From Pseudomonas sp. BN411 (GTDB taxonomy: Bacteria > Pseudomonadota > Gammaproteobacteria > Pseudomonadales > Pseudomonadaceae): DNA of 64,000 nucleotides. Positions 18,134-30,571 of this stretch are shown here, in pieces; positions within the stretch are counted from its first letter, which is position 1; every line of letters starts with the position of its first letter. The notes beneath the pieces are model-generated. The model ran no database searches. It had not been told where the DNA came from and was given only the letters and a program-made list of their open reading frames with translations. Both the position numbers and the translations under genes were made by a program. The DNA lies in contig NZ_SSOM01000070.1 in the NCBI RefSeq assembly GCF_029871235.1, positions 62,001 to 126,000 of the forward strand, given 5' to 3'.

Positions 18134-19246
18134 TCAGCCACGGCCGAGCACCTTGGCCAGCGCTTCCAGGCAACGGGCATTCTCGGCCGGCAGGCCGATG
18201 GAGACGCGCAGGAAGGTCGGCATGCCGTAGCCGGCCACCGGGCGCAGGATCACGCCTTCGGCGAGCAGGCCCTGGTTGATCGGGGCGGCGTCGCGGCCGA
18301 AATCGACGGCGATGAAGTTGCCCTTGGAGGGAATCCAGCTCAGGCCCAGGGCGCGGAAACCCTCTTCCAGCTGGAGCATGCCGGCATCGTTGACACGACG
18401 GCTTTCAGCCAGGTACTCGGCGTCATCAAGGGCGGCGCAGGCGGCGGCCAGGGCCAGGCTGTTGACGTTGAAGGGCTGGCGCACGCGGTTCAGCACGTCG
18501 GCCACCTGGGCGCTGGACAGGCCGTAGCCCACACGCAGCGAAGCCAGGCCGTAGGCCTTGGAGAAGGTGCGCGACACCAGCAGGTTCGGATAACGGGCCA
18601 GATAGTTAAGGCCGTCGGGCAGTTCTTCGCCTTCGGCGTACTCGATGTAGGCCTCGTCCAGCACCACCAGGACGTTTTCCGGGACCTTGGCGAGGAAGTC
18701 TTCCAGCGCGGCCGGGCCGAACCAGGTGCCGGTGGGGTTGTTCGGGTTGGCGATGAACACGACGCGGGTATTGGCGTCGATGGCTGCCAGCATGGCCGGC
18801 AGGTCATGGCCGAAGTCCTTGGCCGGAACCACCTTGCCGGCGGCGCCCACGGCCTGGGTGGCGATGGGGTACACGGCGAAGGCGTGCTCGCTGAACACGG
18901 CATTCAGGCCCGGCGCAAGATAGGCACGGGCCACCAGATCGAGGATGTCGTTGGAACCGTTGCCCAGGGTGACCTGCGCCGGGGTCACGCCACAGCGCTC
19001 GGCCAGGCGGCGTTTGAGCTCGAAGCCATTGCCGTCGGGGTAGCGGGTCAGTTCGGCGAGCTCGTTGCGGATCGCTTCGAGGGCCTTGGGGCTCGGGCCG
19101 AGGGGATTCTCGTTGCTGGCCAGTTTGACGATGCCGGCCGGGTCGAGATCCAGCTCACGGGCCAGCTCATCCACCGGTTTGCCGGGTACGTAGGGCGAAA
19201 GTTTCTGCACGCCCGGTTGGGCAAGGGCGAGGAAGTCACAGCTCAT
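18134..19246 (-). CDS. hisC: Histidinol-phosphate/aromatic aminotransferase
   Basis: The 370-residue PLP-dependent class I/II aminotransferase has GNGSNDILDLVARAYL for cofactor phosphate binding, ANPNNPTGTW, DEAYIEY, and the PLP lysine in SRTFSKAYGLASLRVGYG. In this operon position (between pheA and tyrA-aroA) the Pseudomonas enzyme, often called hisC2, is expected to transaminate aromatic keto acids as well as or instead of histidinol phosphate; that division of labour is inference. Confidence 0.93.
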   Translation of the reverse strand: MSCDFLALAQPGVQKLSPYVPGKPVDELARELDLDPAGIVKLASNENPLGPSPKALEAIRNELAELTRYPDGNGFELKRRLAERCGVTPAQVTLGNGSNDILDLVARAYLAPGLNAVFSEHAFAVYPIATQAVGAAGKVVPAKDFGHDLPAMLAAIDANTRVVFIANPNNPTGTWFGPAALEDFLAKVPENVLVVLDEAYIEYAEGEELPDGLNYLARYPNLLVSRTFSKAYGLASLRVGYGLSSAQVADVLNRVRQPFNVNSLALAAACAALDDAEYLAESRRVNDAGMLQLEEGFRALGLSWIPSKGNFIAVDFGRDAAPINQGLLAEGVILRPVAGYGMPTFLRVSIGLPAENARCLEALAKVLGRG

Positions 19247-19325
19247 GGGTTCAGCCTCAACTACGGGCTAGGGGCCGCCGTGGCGCGCCCCAACCCAGGC
19301 TGGAGCGCGACGGCCCGTCGCAAAT

Positions 19326-20420
19326 TCAAAGCACCGCTTTGGGGTAGGAACCCAGCACCTTCAGGGCAACGGCTTCCTGGTTGATCTTCTCCAGCACGTC
19401 CTTGATCAGCGGGTCGCGGTGGTGACCTACGAAGTCGATGAAGAACACGTAGGTCCACTTGCCGCTGCGGGACGGGCGAGTCTCGATGCGAGTCAGGTCG
19501 ATGCCATTGTTGTGGAACGGCACCAGGAGTTCGTGCAGGGCGCCCGGCTTGTTGCGCATGGAGACGATGATCGAAGTCTTGTCGTCGCCGGTGGGCGGCA
19601 CTTCCTGGCTGCCGATGATGAGGAAGCGCGTGGAGTTGTCCGGACGGTCCTCGATCTTCTCGCAGAGCTTGGTCAGGCCGTAGAGGCTGGCCGCCATGTC
19701 ACCGGCGATGGCCGCGGAGTTCCACTCGCTCTTCACCCGCTTGGCGGCGTCGGCGTTGCTGGACACCGCCACGCGCTCGACATTCGGGTAGTGGGCGTCC
19801 AGCCACTTGCGGCACTGTGCCAGGGACTGCGCATGGGAATAGATGCGGGTGATGTTGTCGGTCTTGGTGCTCTCGCCCACCAGCAGGTGATGGTGGATGC
19901 GCAGCTCGACCTCACCGCAGATCACCATGTCGTGCTCGAGGAAGCTGTCCAGGGTGTGGTTCACCGCGCCTTCGGTGGAATTCTCCACCGGCACCACGCC
20001 GAAGTTGACCGCACCGGCGGCGACTTCGCGGAAGACTTCGTCAATGGCGGCCATCGGCGAGCTGATCACCGCATGGCCGAAGTGCTTGAGCGCCGCAGCC
20101 TGGGTGAAGGTGCCCTCCGGGCCGAGGTAGGCAACCTTGAGCGGCTGCTCGAGGGCCAGGCAGGAGGACATGATTTCGCGGAACAACCGCGCCATCTCTT
20201 CGTTGTCCAGCGGGCCCTGGTTGCGGTCCATGATGTGTTTGAGGACCCAGGCCTCGCGCTCGGGACGGTAGAAGACCGGCTTCTCGCCTTCTGGCAGGGC
20301 AGCCATCTTCACGCGCGCCACGTCCTGGGCGCAGCGAGCGCGCTCGCTGATCAGATCGAGAATCTTCTCGTCGAGGCTATCGATGCGCAGGCGCAGCGCC
20401 TTGAGTTCTTGCTCGGACAT
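19326..20420 (-). CDS. pheA: P-protein: chorismate mutase / prephenate dehydratase
   Basis: The 364-residue bifunctional enzyme makes phenylpyruvate. Residues 1-90 are an AroQ chorismate mutase (ELKALRLRIDSLDEKILDLISERARCAQ). Residues 95-275 are prephenate dehydratase (YLGPEGTFTQAAALKHFG, VVPVENSTEGAVNHTLDS, DNSTRFLIIG). A C-terminal ACT domain (KPGALHELLVPFHNNGIDLTRIE) would bind phenylalanine for feedback control. The start codon overlaps the serC stop as TGATG, which indicates translational coupling. Confidence 0.97.
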   Translation of the reverse strand: MSEQELKALRLRIDSLDEKILDLISERARCAQDVARVKMAALPEGEKPVFYRPEREAWVLKHIMDRNQGPLDNEEMARLFREIMSSCLALEQPLKVAYLGPEGTFTQAAALKHFGHAVISSPMAAIDEVFREVAAGAVNFGVVPVENSTEGAVNHTLDSFLEHDMVICGEVELRIHHHLLVGESTKTDNITRIYSHAQSLAQCRKWLDAHYPNVERVAVSSNADAAKRVKSEWNSAAIAGDMAASLYGLTKLCEKIEDRPDNSTRFLIIGSQEVPPTGDDKTSIIVSMRNKPGALHELLVPFHNNGIDLTRIETRPSRSGKWTYVFFIDFVGHHRDPLIKDVLEKINQEAVALKVLGSYPKAVL

Positions 20421-21511
20421 CAGCCGTGCTCCTTCTCGAACTCCGCCATGTAGGCCACCAGGGCTTCGACGGCATCGAGGCCGACAGCGTTGTAGATGGA
20501 AGCGCGCATGCCGCCCACGGAGCGATGGCCCTTGAGGTTCAGCAGGCCACGAGCATCTGCGCCAGCCAGGAACGGCTTGTCCAGGCGCTCATCGGCGAGG
20601 CGGAACGGCACGTTCATCCAGGAGCGGGCATTGTGGGCGATGGGGTTGGTGTAGAGCTCGCTCTTGTCGATGTAGCCGTAGAGCAGTTCTTTCTTCGCCT
20701 TGTTGCGTTGCTCCATGGCCTCGACACCGCCCTGCTCTTTCAGCCACTCGAAGACGAGGCCGGAGAGGTACCAGGAGAAGGTTGCCGGGGTGTTGTACAT
20801 GGAGCCGTTATCAGCGGCGATCTTGTAGTTCAGCATGGTCGGGCAGTTGGCGCGGGCGCGGCCGAGCAGGTCCTCGCGGACGATGACCACCACCAGGCCG
20901 CTCGGGCCGATGTTCTTCTGCGCGCCGGCGTAGATCATGCCGAAGCGGGAAACATCCAGCGAACGGGAGAGGATGTCCGAAGACATGTCCACCACCAGCG
21001 GTACGTCACCCACTTCCGGAATCCAGTCGAACTGCAGGCCGCCGATGGTTTCGTTGGAGGCGTAGTGCAGGTAGGCGGCGTCTTTCGACAGCTGCCACTC
21101 GTTCTGGCCGGGGATGGCGAAGTAGTCGTAGCCCTTGGCGCTGGCGGCGACATTGACGCGACCAAAGCGGCTGGCTTCGTCGATGCTCTTCTTCGACCAG
21201 ATGCCGGTGTCGACGTAGTCGGCAACGCCGTTCTCGGGCAGCAGGTTCAGCGGAATCTCGGCGAACTGCTGGCTGGCACCGCCCTGGAGGAACAGCACCT
21301 TGTAGTTCGAGGGAATGGACATGAGGTCGCGCAGGTCCTGCTCGGCCTTTTCGGCGATGGCGACGTACTCATCGCTGCGATGGCTCATTTCCATGACGGA
21401 CAGGCCTTTACCCTGCCAGTCAAGGAGTTCCGCCTGGGCACGTTGCAGAACAGCTTCCGGAAGCGCGGCCGGGCCGGCGCAGAAGTTAAAGGCTCGCTTG
21501 CTCACATCCAT
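20420..21511 (-). CDS. serC: Phosphoserine aminotransferase
   Basis: The 363-residue PLP enzyme makes phosphoserine (and the pyridoxine precursor analogue) from the keto acid. It starts MDVSKRAFNFCAGPAALPE, and has FLQGGASQQFAEIP for phosphate binding and the PLP lysine in AGAQKNIGPSGL near residue 200. The ATG at 21511 is chosen over 21535 because the family begins close to the RAFNFCAGPA motif. It is the second gene of the gyrA-serC-pheA-hisC-tyrA/aroA-cmk block. Confidence 0.97.
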   Translation of the reverse strand: MDVSKRAFNFCAGPAALPEAVLQRAQAELLDWQGKGLSVMEMSHRSDEYVAIAEKAEQDLRDLMSIPSNYKVLFLQGGASQQFAEIPLNLLPENGVADYVDTGIWSKKSIDEASRFGRVNVAASAKGYDYFAIPGQNEWQLSKDAAYLHYASNETIGGLQFDWIPEVGDVPLVVDMSSDILSRSLDVSRFGMIYAGAQKNIGPSGLVVVIVREDLLGRARANCPTMLNYKIAADNGSMYNTPATFSWYLSGLVFEWLKEQGGVEAMEQRNKAKKELLYGYIDKSELYTNPIAHNARSWMNVPFRLADERLDKPFLAGADARGLLNLKGHRSVGGMRASIYNAVGLDAVEALVAYMAEFEKEHG

Positions 21512-21603
21512 TCTCACTGGGTAGCGCGGGGACACCAGTGCCCCCGCCGATTGTCATCTACCGAATGGACAGGCCGGCGACGGCCTGCCCGTTTCTACAA
21601 CTA

Positions 21604-24384
<2,781 letters not shown>

Positions 24385-24628
24385 GAGAAGCCTGGTTCCT
24401 TTTTCTGATGAAACTCCGCCCCTCTCATCCTGAGCGGCGCGAAGCTCGTCACTGCGGCCAGATGCTGCAGCGACTCACGACAAATCAACGAGTTAAGCCA
24501 AGGATCTGTGCAATTGGGCCGCTTCAACAGAGGGGCGGCAATAACTGCCGGAGCTTACCACAGTCACCGCCTTGCACCTACCCCGCCGGGCGCTCCACCG
24601 GCAGGGTGAAAATGCCGCACCAGCGCTA

Positions 24629-25705
24629 TTAATGGAGGCGCTTGCGGCACATCAATTGCGCCATCTTGGCAGCATCAGGACGCTCGACTACACCTTTCTC
24701 GGTCACGATGGCATCGATGAGGTCTGCTGGAGTCACATCGAACACCGGATTGACCGCATGGACCTCGGCTGCAACACGACGACCACCCAGGTCCAGCAAT
24801 TCGGAACCATCACGCTCTTCGATCGGAATGTCGTCACCGCTTTCCAGGGACATGTCGATGGTGGAACTGGGCGCTACCACCATGAAGCGCACGCCATGGT
24901 GCATGGCGTTGACCGCCAGCTGGTAGGTGCCGATCTTGTTGGCCACATCGCCATTGGCAGTGATGCGGTCGGCCCCAACGATCACCCAGGTGATACCGGC
25001 GGTTTTCATCAGGTGAGCCGCGGCAGCGTCGGCGTTGAGGCTCACCGGCACGCCTTCGTTGGCCAGTTCCCAGGCGGTCAGGCGGGCACCCTGCAGCCAG
25101 GGACGGGTTTCGTCGGCATAGACCCGCTCCACCAGGCCATCCAGATGGGCCGCTCGGATCACGCCGAGGGCGGTCCCGAAGCCGCCGGTGGCCAGGGCGC
25201 CGGTATTGCAGTGGGTCAGCAGGGCTTGCGGGCTGCCCTGATGCTTGCGGATCAGCTCCATGCCGAGCTGAGCCATGGTCAGGTTGGCTTCGCGGTCGCT
25301 CTCATGGATGGAAATGGCTTCTGCCTCCAGGGCCTGCAGCGGCGTCTCGCCATCACGCACCCGTTCCAGCCGCTCGCGCATGCGGTTCAGCGCCCAGAAC
25401 AGGTTGACTGCCGTCGGCCGGGATTCGGACAGCACCTTGAAATCAGCCTCCAGCGCCGCGCGCCAGTCGCCACCGGCGGCGATACGCGCCCGAGCACCCA
25501 GCACCACGCCGTAGGCGGCACTGATGCCGATAGCTGGCGCACCGCGCACCACCATCTGGCGAATGGCCTGGGCCACACCTTCGGCGGAATCGTAGGACAG
25601 CCAGACTTCCTCGGCAGGCAGCACGCGCTGGTCGAGCAAATGAAGTACGCCGTCACGCCAGTCGATCGCCTTGACCTTCTCGGCTGCTAACAGTTGTTCA
25701 CGCAT
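24629..25705 (-). CDS. mtnA: S-methyl-5-thioribose-1-phosphate isomerase
   Basis: The 358-residue enzyme converts methylthioribose-1-phosphate to methylthioribulose-1-phosphate in methionine salvage. Conserved segments include [35 protein letters not shown] (with the catalytic-site Cys), [18 protein letters not shown] and [19 protein letters not shown] (with the conserved Asp). The ATG at 25705 follows GAGGTGG; the extension to 25831 is not family-like and overlaps the divergent mtaD. It is divergent from mtaD, which acts upstream in the same Pseudomonas salvage route. Confidence 0.95.
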   Translation of the reverse strand: MREQLLAAEKVKAIDWRDGVLHLLDQRVLPAEEVWLSYDSAEGVAQAIRQMVVRGAPAIGISAAYGVVLGARARIAAGGDWRAALEADFKVLSESRPTAVNLFWALNRMRERLERVRDGETPLQALEAEAISIHESDREANLTMAQLGMELIRKHQGSPQALLTHCNTGALATGGFGTALGVIRAAHLDGLVERVYADETRPWLQGARLTAWELANEGVPVSLNADAAAAHLMKTAGITWVIVGADRITANGDVANKIGTYQLAVNAMHHGVRFMVVAPSSTIDMSLESGDDIPIEERDGSELLDLGGRRVAAEVHAVNPVFDVTPADLIDAIVTEKGVVERPDAAKMAQLMCRKRLH

Positions 25706-25744
25706 CGACCACCTCGCCACCCGTAACTCGCGGAAAAACCGCAG

Positions 25745-25782
25745 ATTATAGCGAGCCGGAGGTCTTCTGGCTCGGGTATACT
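25745..25782. promoter_or_regulatory. Divergent promoters of mtnA and mtaD
   Basis: In the 112-bp region between the two starts, a minus-strand TATAAT (25750 to 25745) and a plus-strand TATACT (25777-25782) sit about 30 bases apart as -10 boxes facing away from each other, at suitable distance from each ATG. The -35 boxes are weak. Confidence 0.5.
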
Positions 25783-25817
25783 GCCGCCACTTCGATTTGC
25801 GCCCAGGATGCGCCTCC

Positions 25818-27143
25818 ATGCCCAGTGCCAATGCCCCGCTCGACCTGCTCCTGCTCCCATCCTGGATCGTCCCGGTAGAACCCGCCGGCGTGGTGCTGCG
25901 GGATCACGCGCTAGGCATCCGCGACGGTCGCATCGCCCTGCTCGCCCCTCGGGACGTGGCACTGCGCGCCGAGGCTCGCGAGCGCCGTGAACTGCCGGGC
26001 ATGCTGTTGGCTCCCGGCCTGATCAATGCTCACGGCCACGCAGCAATGACCCTGTTCCGCGGACTGGCCGACGATCTGCCGCTGATGACCTGGCTACAGG
26101 AACACATCTGGCCTGCCGAGGCCAAGTGGGTCGATGAGACTTTCGTCCGCGACGGCACCGAATTGGCGGTAGCCGAGCAGATCAAGGGCGGCATCAGCTG
26201 CTTCTCCGACATGTATTTCTTCCCGGCCCAGTCCAGCGCTGTCATCCACACCGCTGGCATCAAGGCACAGCTGGCGATTCCGGTGCTGGATTTCCCGATT
26301 CCCGGCGCCGCCGACTCTGCCGAAGCCATTCGCCGTGGCGTCGAGCTGTTCAGCGACCTCAAGCACCATCCGCGCATCAAGGTCGCCTTCGGCCCCCACG
26401 CCCCGTACAGCGTCAGCGATGACAAGCTGGAAAACATCCGCGTGCTGGCCGAGGAGCTGGATGCCGGCATTCATATGCACGTCCAGGAAACCGCCTTCGA
26501 AGTCCAGCAGAGCCTGGAGCTGCGCGGCGAGCGCCCGATGGCGCGCCTCTCCCGCCTCGGCCTGCTGGGCCCGCGTTTCCAGGCCGTGCACATGACCCAG
26601 GTAGACGACGCCGACCTGGCCCTGCTGGTGGAAAGCAACAGCAACGTAATCCACTGCCCCGAGTCCAATCTCAAGCTGGCCAGCGGTTTCTGCCCGGTCG
26701 AGCGCCTGTGGCAGGCCGGCGTGAACGTCGCCGTCGGCACCGATGGCGCAGCCAGCAACAATGACCTGGACCTGCTCGGCGAAACCCGTACCGCCGCCCT
26801 CCTGGCCAAGGCCGTTTCCGGCTCGGCCAGCGCCCTGGATGCCCATCGCGCCCTGCGCATGGCCACCCTCAATGGCGCGCGAGCCCTCGGTATCGACCAG
26901 GACACCGGCTCCCTGGAACTGGGCAAGGCCGCCGACCTGGTAGCCTTCGACCTCTCCGGGCTGGCCCAGCAACCGGTCTACGACCCGGTTTCCCAACTTA
27001 TCTATGCCACCGGGCGCGACGCGGTGCGGCACCTCTGGGTCGACGGCAGGCAACTGCTGGACGACGGCCGCCTGACGCGTCTGGACGAAGAGCGCCTGGG
27101 TGCCACTGCCCGCGCCTGGGGCGATCGCATCGCCGGCCGCTGA
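25818..27143 (+). CDS. mtaD: 5-methylthioadenosine/S-adenosylhomocysteine deaminase
   Basis: The 441-residue metal-dependent amidohydrolase has the metal-binding HGH in [15 protein letters not shown], then [34 protein letters not shown] and the metal Asp in [13 protein letters not shown]. In Pseudomonas this deaminates methylthioadenosine to methylthioinosine, which a phosphorylase then feeds to MtnA. The ATG at 25818 gives the family N-terminus; the frame also opens at 25797. It starts a run with ubiG, mupP and yciK. Confidence 0.92.
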   Translation: MPSANAPLDLLLLPSWIVPVEPAGVVLRDHALGIRDGRIALLAPRDVALRAEARERRELPGMLLAPGLINAHGHAAMTLFRGLADDLPLMTWLQEHIWPAEAKWVDETFVRDGTELAVAEQIKGGISCFSDMYFFPAQSSAVIHTAGIKAQLAIPVLDFPIPGAADSAEAIRRGVELFSDLKHHPRIKVAFGPHAPYSVSDDKLENIRVLAEELDAGIHMHVQETAFEVQQSLELRGERPMARLSRLGLLGPRFQAVHMTQVDDADLALLVESNSNVIHCPESNLKLASGFCPVERLWQAGVNVAVGTDGAASNNDLDLLGETRTAALLAKAVSGSASALDAHRALRMATLNGARALGIDQDTGSLELGKAADLVAFDLSGLAQQPVYDPVSQLIYATGRDAVRHLWVDGRQLLDDGRLTRLDEERLGATARAWGDRIAGR

Positions 27144-27164
27144 ATTCTGTTTCGAGGACATTCC

Positions 27165-27863
27165 ATGACCAACGTCGATCACGTCGAAATCGCCAAGTTC
27201 GAGGCCCTTGCCCACCGCTGGTGGGATCGCGAGAGCGAGTTCAAGCCCCTCCACGACATCAACCCCCTGCGGGTCAACTGGATTGACGAGCGAGTCAAGC
27301 TGGCCGGCAAGAAGGTGCTGGACGTCGGCTGCGGCGGCGGCATCCTCAGCGAGTCCATGGCTCAGCGTGGCGCCACCGTCACCGGCATCGACATGGGCGA
27401 GGCCCCGCTGGCGGTTGCCCAGCTGCACCAGCTGGAATCCGGCGTACCGGTGGAGTATCGCCGCATCACTGCCGAAGCCCTGGCCGCTGAAATGCCCGGT
27501 CAGTTCGACGTGGTGACCTGCATGGAGATGCTCGAACACGTGCCGGACCCAGCCTCGGTGATCCGCGCCTGCTACACCCTGGTCAAACCGGGCGGCCAGG
27601 TGTTCTTCTCCACCATCAACCGCAATCCCAAGGCTTACCTCTTCGCCATCGTCGGTGCCGAGTACGTCATGCGCCTGCTCCCGCGCGGCACCCACGACTT
27701 CAAGAAGTTCATCCGCCCCTCCGAGATGGGTGCCTGGAGCCGCGCTGCCGGCCTGCAGGTAAAGGACATCATCGGCCTGACCTACAACCCGCTGACCAAG
27801 CACTACAAGCTGGAAGCCGACGTAGACGTCAACTACATGATCCAGACCTTGCGCGAGGAGTGA
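27165..27863 (+). CDS. ubiG: Ubiquinone biosynthesis O-methyltransferase
   Basis: The 232-residue SAM-dependent methyltransferase performs both O-methylations of the ubiquinone ring. The sequence shows [25 protein letters not shown], motif [25 protein letters not shown], and [16 protein letters not shown]. It follows mtaD by 21 bases and runs into mupP, with GAGGAG in its last codons serving as the ribosome-binding site for the next gene. Confidence 0.97.
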   Translation: MTNVDHVEIAKFEALAHRWWDRESEFKPLHDINPLRVNWIDERVKLAGKKVLDVGCGGGILSESMAQRGATVTGIDMGEAPLAVAQLHQLESGVPVEYRRITAEALAAEMPGQFDVVTCMEMLEHVPDPASVIRACYTLVKPGGQVFFSTINRNPKAYLFAIVGAEYVMRLLPRGTHDFKKFIRPSEMGAWSRAAGLQVKDIIGLTYNPLTKHYKLEADVDVNYMIQTLREE

Positions 27864-27868
27864 CCGAC

Positions 27869-28540
27869 ATGCGACTTCAAGCGGTACTTTTCGACATGGA
27901 CGGCACCCTGCTCGACTCGGCGCCGGACTTCATCGCCATCTGCCAGGCCATGCGCGCCGACCGCGGCCTACCGCCGCAGGACGAGAAGGCGATCCGCGAC
28001 GTGGTTTCCGGCGGCGCCCGCGCCATGGTCGCCACTGCCTTCGAGATGGACCCGGAAGCACCTGAATTCGAGCCGCTGCGCCTGGAGTTCCTGGAGCGCT
28101 ACCAAAGCCATTGCGCCGTGCTCACTCGCCCCTTCGACGGCATCGACGAGCTGCTGGCGGACATCGAGCAGGCCAAGCTGATCTGGGGCGTGGTGACCAA
28201 CAAGCCCGTCCGCTACGCCGAACCCATCATGGAGCAGCTCGGCCTTGCCGGCCGCTCCGCCGTACTGATCTGCCCCGACCATGTGAAGAACAGCAAGCCG
28301 GACCCGGAAATGCTCCTGCTGGCCTGCAGCAAGCTGAACCTGGACCCGGCCAGCGTGCTCTTCGTCGGTGACGACCTGCGTGACATCGAGTCCGGCCGCG
28401 CCGCCGGCACCCGTACCGCGGCAGTCAGCTACGGCTACATCCACCCCAGCGACAACCCCGCGCACTGGGGTGCCGACGTGGTGGTCCACCATCCGCTCGA
28501 ACTGCGCGCCGTGCTCGACCGCGCGCTGTGCAGCTGCTGA
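27869..28540 (+). CDS. mupP: N-acetylmuramic acid 6-phosphate phosphatase (HAD family)
   Basis: The 223-residue HAD hydrolase has [15 protein letters not shown] (nucleophile Asp), VVTNKP, the motif III lysine in NSKPDPEM, and [14 protein letters not shown]. Phosphoglycolate phosphatase-like proteins directly after ubiG in Pseudomonas are MupP, which dephosphorylates MurNAc-6-P in peptidoglycan recycling and affects beta-lactamase induction; assignment rests on family and gene order. The ATG at 27869 has GAGGAG eight bases upstream; a GTG at 27860 also exists. Confidence 0.88.
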   Translation: MRLQAVLFDMDGTLLDSAPDFIAICQAMRADRGLPPQDEKAIRDVVSGGARAMVATAFEMDPEAPEFEPLRLEFLERYQSHCAVLTRPFDGIDELLADIEQAKLIWGVVTNKPVRYAEPIMEQLGLAGRSAVLICPDHVKNSKPDPEMLLLACSKLNLDPASVLFVGDDLRDIESGRAAGTRTAAVSYGYIHPSDNPAHWGADVVVHHPLELRAVLDRALCSC

Positions 28541-28568
28541 TACCGGCAGCGCCCCGTAGGAGACTCAC

Positions 28569-29309
28569 ATGTTCCAGTATTCCGCCCGCCCCGACCTGCT
28601 CAAGGACCGGGTGATCCTGATCACCGGCGCCGGCCGTGGCATCGGCGCCGCCGCCGCCAAGACCTTCGCCGCCCACGGTGCCACCGTGCTGCTGCTGGGC
28701 AAGACCGAAGCCAGCCTGAACGCCGTTTACGACGAGATCGAAGCCGCTGGCCATCCGCAGGCCGCAGTCATCCCCTTCAACCTGGAAACCGCCCAGCCTC
28801 ACCAGTACGACGAACTGGCAGCAACTCTGGAAGCGGAATTCGGGCGCATTGACGGCGTACTGCACAACGCCTCCATTCTCGGACCGCGCACGCCCCTCGA
28901 GCAGCTTTCCGGCGAAAACTTCATGCGCGTCATGCAGGTCAACGTCAACGCCATGTTCATGCTGACCAGCACCCTGCTCCCGCTGCTGAAGTTGTCCAAG
29001 GACGCCTCGGTGGTGTTCACCTCCAGCAGCGTTGGTCGCAAGGGCCGCGCCTACTGGGGCGCCTATGCGGTGTCCAAGTTCGCCACCGAGGGCCTGATGC
29101 AGGTTCTGGCCGACGAAGTGGACGGCATCGCCAGCGTGCGCGCCAACAGCGTAAACCCCGGCGCGACTCGCACCAGCATGCGCGCGCAGGCCTATCCAGG
29201 TGAAAACCCCGAAAACAATCCGGAACCAGCGGCAATCATGCCTGTCTACCTCTATCTCATGGGGCCGGACAGCGCTGGTGTGAACGGCCAGGCTTTCGAC
29301 GCGCAATGA
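28569..29309 (+). CDS. yciK: YciK-like short-chain dehydrogenase/reductase
   Basis: The 246-residue SDR has the dinucleotide-binding ITGAGRGIGAAAAKTFA near residue 20, HNASILGPRTPLEQ, and the catalytic Ser and Tyr-x3-Lys in SSSVGRKGRAYWGAYAVSK. Length and context (after mupP) match YciK of Pseudomonas. Physiological substrate is unknown. It is the last gene of the mtaD-ubiG-mupP-yciK run; a GC hairpin (GCGGCGGTCA/TGACCGCCGC, 29319-29340) without a T-run follows it. Confidence 0.88.
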   Translation: MFQYSARPDLLKDRVILITGAGRGIGAAAAKTFAAHGATVLLLGKTEASLNAVYDEIEAAGHPQAAVIPFNLETAQPHQYDELAATLEAEFGRIDGVLHNASILGPRTPLEQLSGENFMRVMQVNVNAMFMLTSTLLPLLKLSKDASVVFTSSSVGRKGRAYWGAYAVSKFATEGLMQVLADEVDGIASVRANSVNPGATRTSMRAQAYPGENPENNPEPAAIMPVYLYLMGPDSAGVNGQAFDAQ

Positions 29310-29490
29310 CCTCCCTCCGCGGCGGTCATCTGACCGCCGCAGCCTCCGCCAGATTTCCGGCGGCTTCTCCCTGTGACCGGCATCACATTGCCATTACTTC
29401 GCCATCAAACCGGCAAAGGCTTGCCACGGGAGCTGGCAACAGCGACCTAACTTATTGAAATTAAAGCGATTGCAAGGGATCGCGAACTCC

Positions 29491-29506
29491 TGGCACGAAA
29501 ATAGCT
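29491..29506 (+). promoter_or_regulatory. Sigma-54-type promoter of diguanylate cyclase gene
   Basis: TGGCACGAAAATAGCT has the invariant GG-N10-GC of RpoN promoters and matches the TGGCAC block exactly. It lies 44 bases upstream of the ATG at 29550. Confidence 0.6.
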
Positions 29507-29549
29507 CTATGCCTGGTGTCGTCGCATTTTGCGTCAGAGGTTCAACTCA

Positions 29550-30476
29550 ATGGTTCCTCCCATCCAGACCAACACTATCGATTTCGACGCAGCCAAGCTG
29601 CAGCGCCTCGGCTTCTCCGGCAAGCGCCAGCCCAAGCTGCGTCCTATCAGCCTGGCGGAGCTGCGTCGTCAGCTGACCCTGCAACTGCAGACCAGTCTGG
29701 AGGTGGAGCGCATCGTCAACCTGTTCTTCAGCGAGGTTCAGCGCCTGGTACCCCTCGACGCCCTGGGCTACCAGCACCAGAGCAGCGACCTGCGCCTGGA
29801 GTACGGCAGCCGTTCGAGCCATTCGGCCGGCTATCGCCTGACCCACGAAGGCGAGTACCTGGGTGAACTGATTTTCCGCCGCAACCAGCGCTTCGACGAA
29901 CACGAGCTGAACCAACTGGAATCCCTGCTCGCTACCCTGCTCTTCCCGCTGCGCAATGCCCTGCTTTACCGCGCTGCCGTCCAGAGCGCCCTGCGCGATC
30001 CGCTGACCGACACCGGCAACCGCATCGCCATGGAGCAGACCCTGCAGCGCGAAGTCGATCTCGCTCGACGCAACCTGCAACCACTGTCAGTACTGATGCT
30101 GGACATCGACCACTTCAAGCGCATCAACGACGAGTTCGGCCACAGCACCGGCGACGAAGTACTGAAGGCGGTGGCCAATACCCTCAAGACCCGTCTGCGC
30201 AACGTCGACATGGTGTTCCGCTTCGGCGGCGAGGAATTCCTCGTGCTGCTCTCCGGCACCTGCCGTGAAGCCGCCGCCCTGGTGGGCGAACGCCTGCGCA
30301 TGGGCATCCTCGAGCTGCAGCACCTGGTGCAGGGCCGCCCGCTGGATCTGTCCATCAGCCTCGGTTGCGCCACCCTGCTGCCGGCAGAATCGGTGGAAAG
30401 CCTGCTGCGCCGGGCGGACAACGCCCTCTACGTGGCCAAGCGCGAAGGCCGCAACCGGCTGTCCATGGCGGGCTGA
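29550..30476 (+). CDS. GGDEF-domain diguanylate cyclase
   Basis: The 308-residue protein has an N-terminal GAF-like sensory region (about residues 40-140; LEVERIVNLFFSEVQRLVPLDALGY) and a GGDEF domain from about 145 to the end. The active site reads GGEEF at 226-230, preceded by an inhibitory-site RxxD (RNVD, 217-220) at the standard spacing, so it should make cyclic-di-GMP from GTP with product inhibition. No transmembrane helix is evident, so it is probably cytoplasmic. The ATG at 29550 has AGAGG upstream. A sigma-54-type promoter precedes it. Confidence 0.9.
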   Translation: MVPPIQTNTIDFDAAKLQRLGFSGKRQPKLRPISLAELRRQLTLQLQTSLEVERIVNLFFSEVQRLVPLDALGYQHQSSDLRLEYGSRSSHSAGYRLTHEGEYLGELIFRRNQRFDEHELNQLESLLATLLFPLRNALLYRAAVQSALRDPLTDTGNRIAMEQTLQREVDLARRNLQPLSVLMLDIDHFKRINDEFGHSTGDEVLKAVANTLKTRLRNVDMVFRFGGEEFLVLLSGTCREAAALVGERLRMGILELQHLVQGRPLDLSISLGCATLLPAESVESLLRRADNALYVAKREGRNRLSMAG

Positions 30477-30523
30477 TTTACGCTGGGGGCGATTTCGATC
30501 GCGAATGATTTCGCTCCCACAGC

Positions 30524-30558
30524 GCAAAAAAGAAGGGGCTCATCTGAGCCCCTTCTTC
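30524..30558. terminator. Bidirectional terminator between GGDEF gene and rluB
   Basis: A 12-13-bp stem (AAGAAGGGGCTCA/TGAGCCCCTTCTT) with a very short loop is flanked by an A-run on the left and T-rich sequence on the right, between the convergent genes. Confidence 0.9.
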
Positions 30559-30571
30559 ATTTCACCTGCTA

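Noticed and set aside
15988-18279. A 763-codon plus-strand open frame opposite tyrA-aroA
   Set aside because: Antisense to a clear fusion gene; composition is typical of shadow frames.
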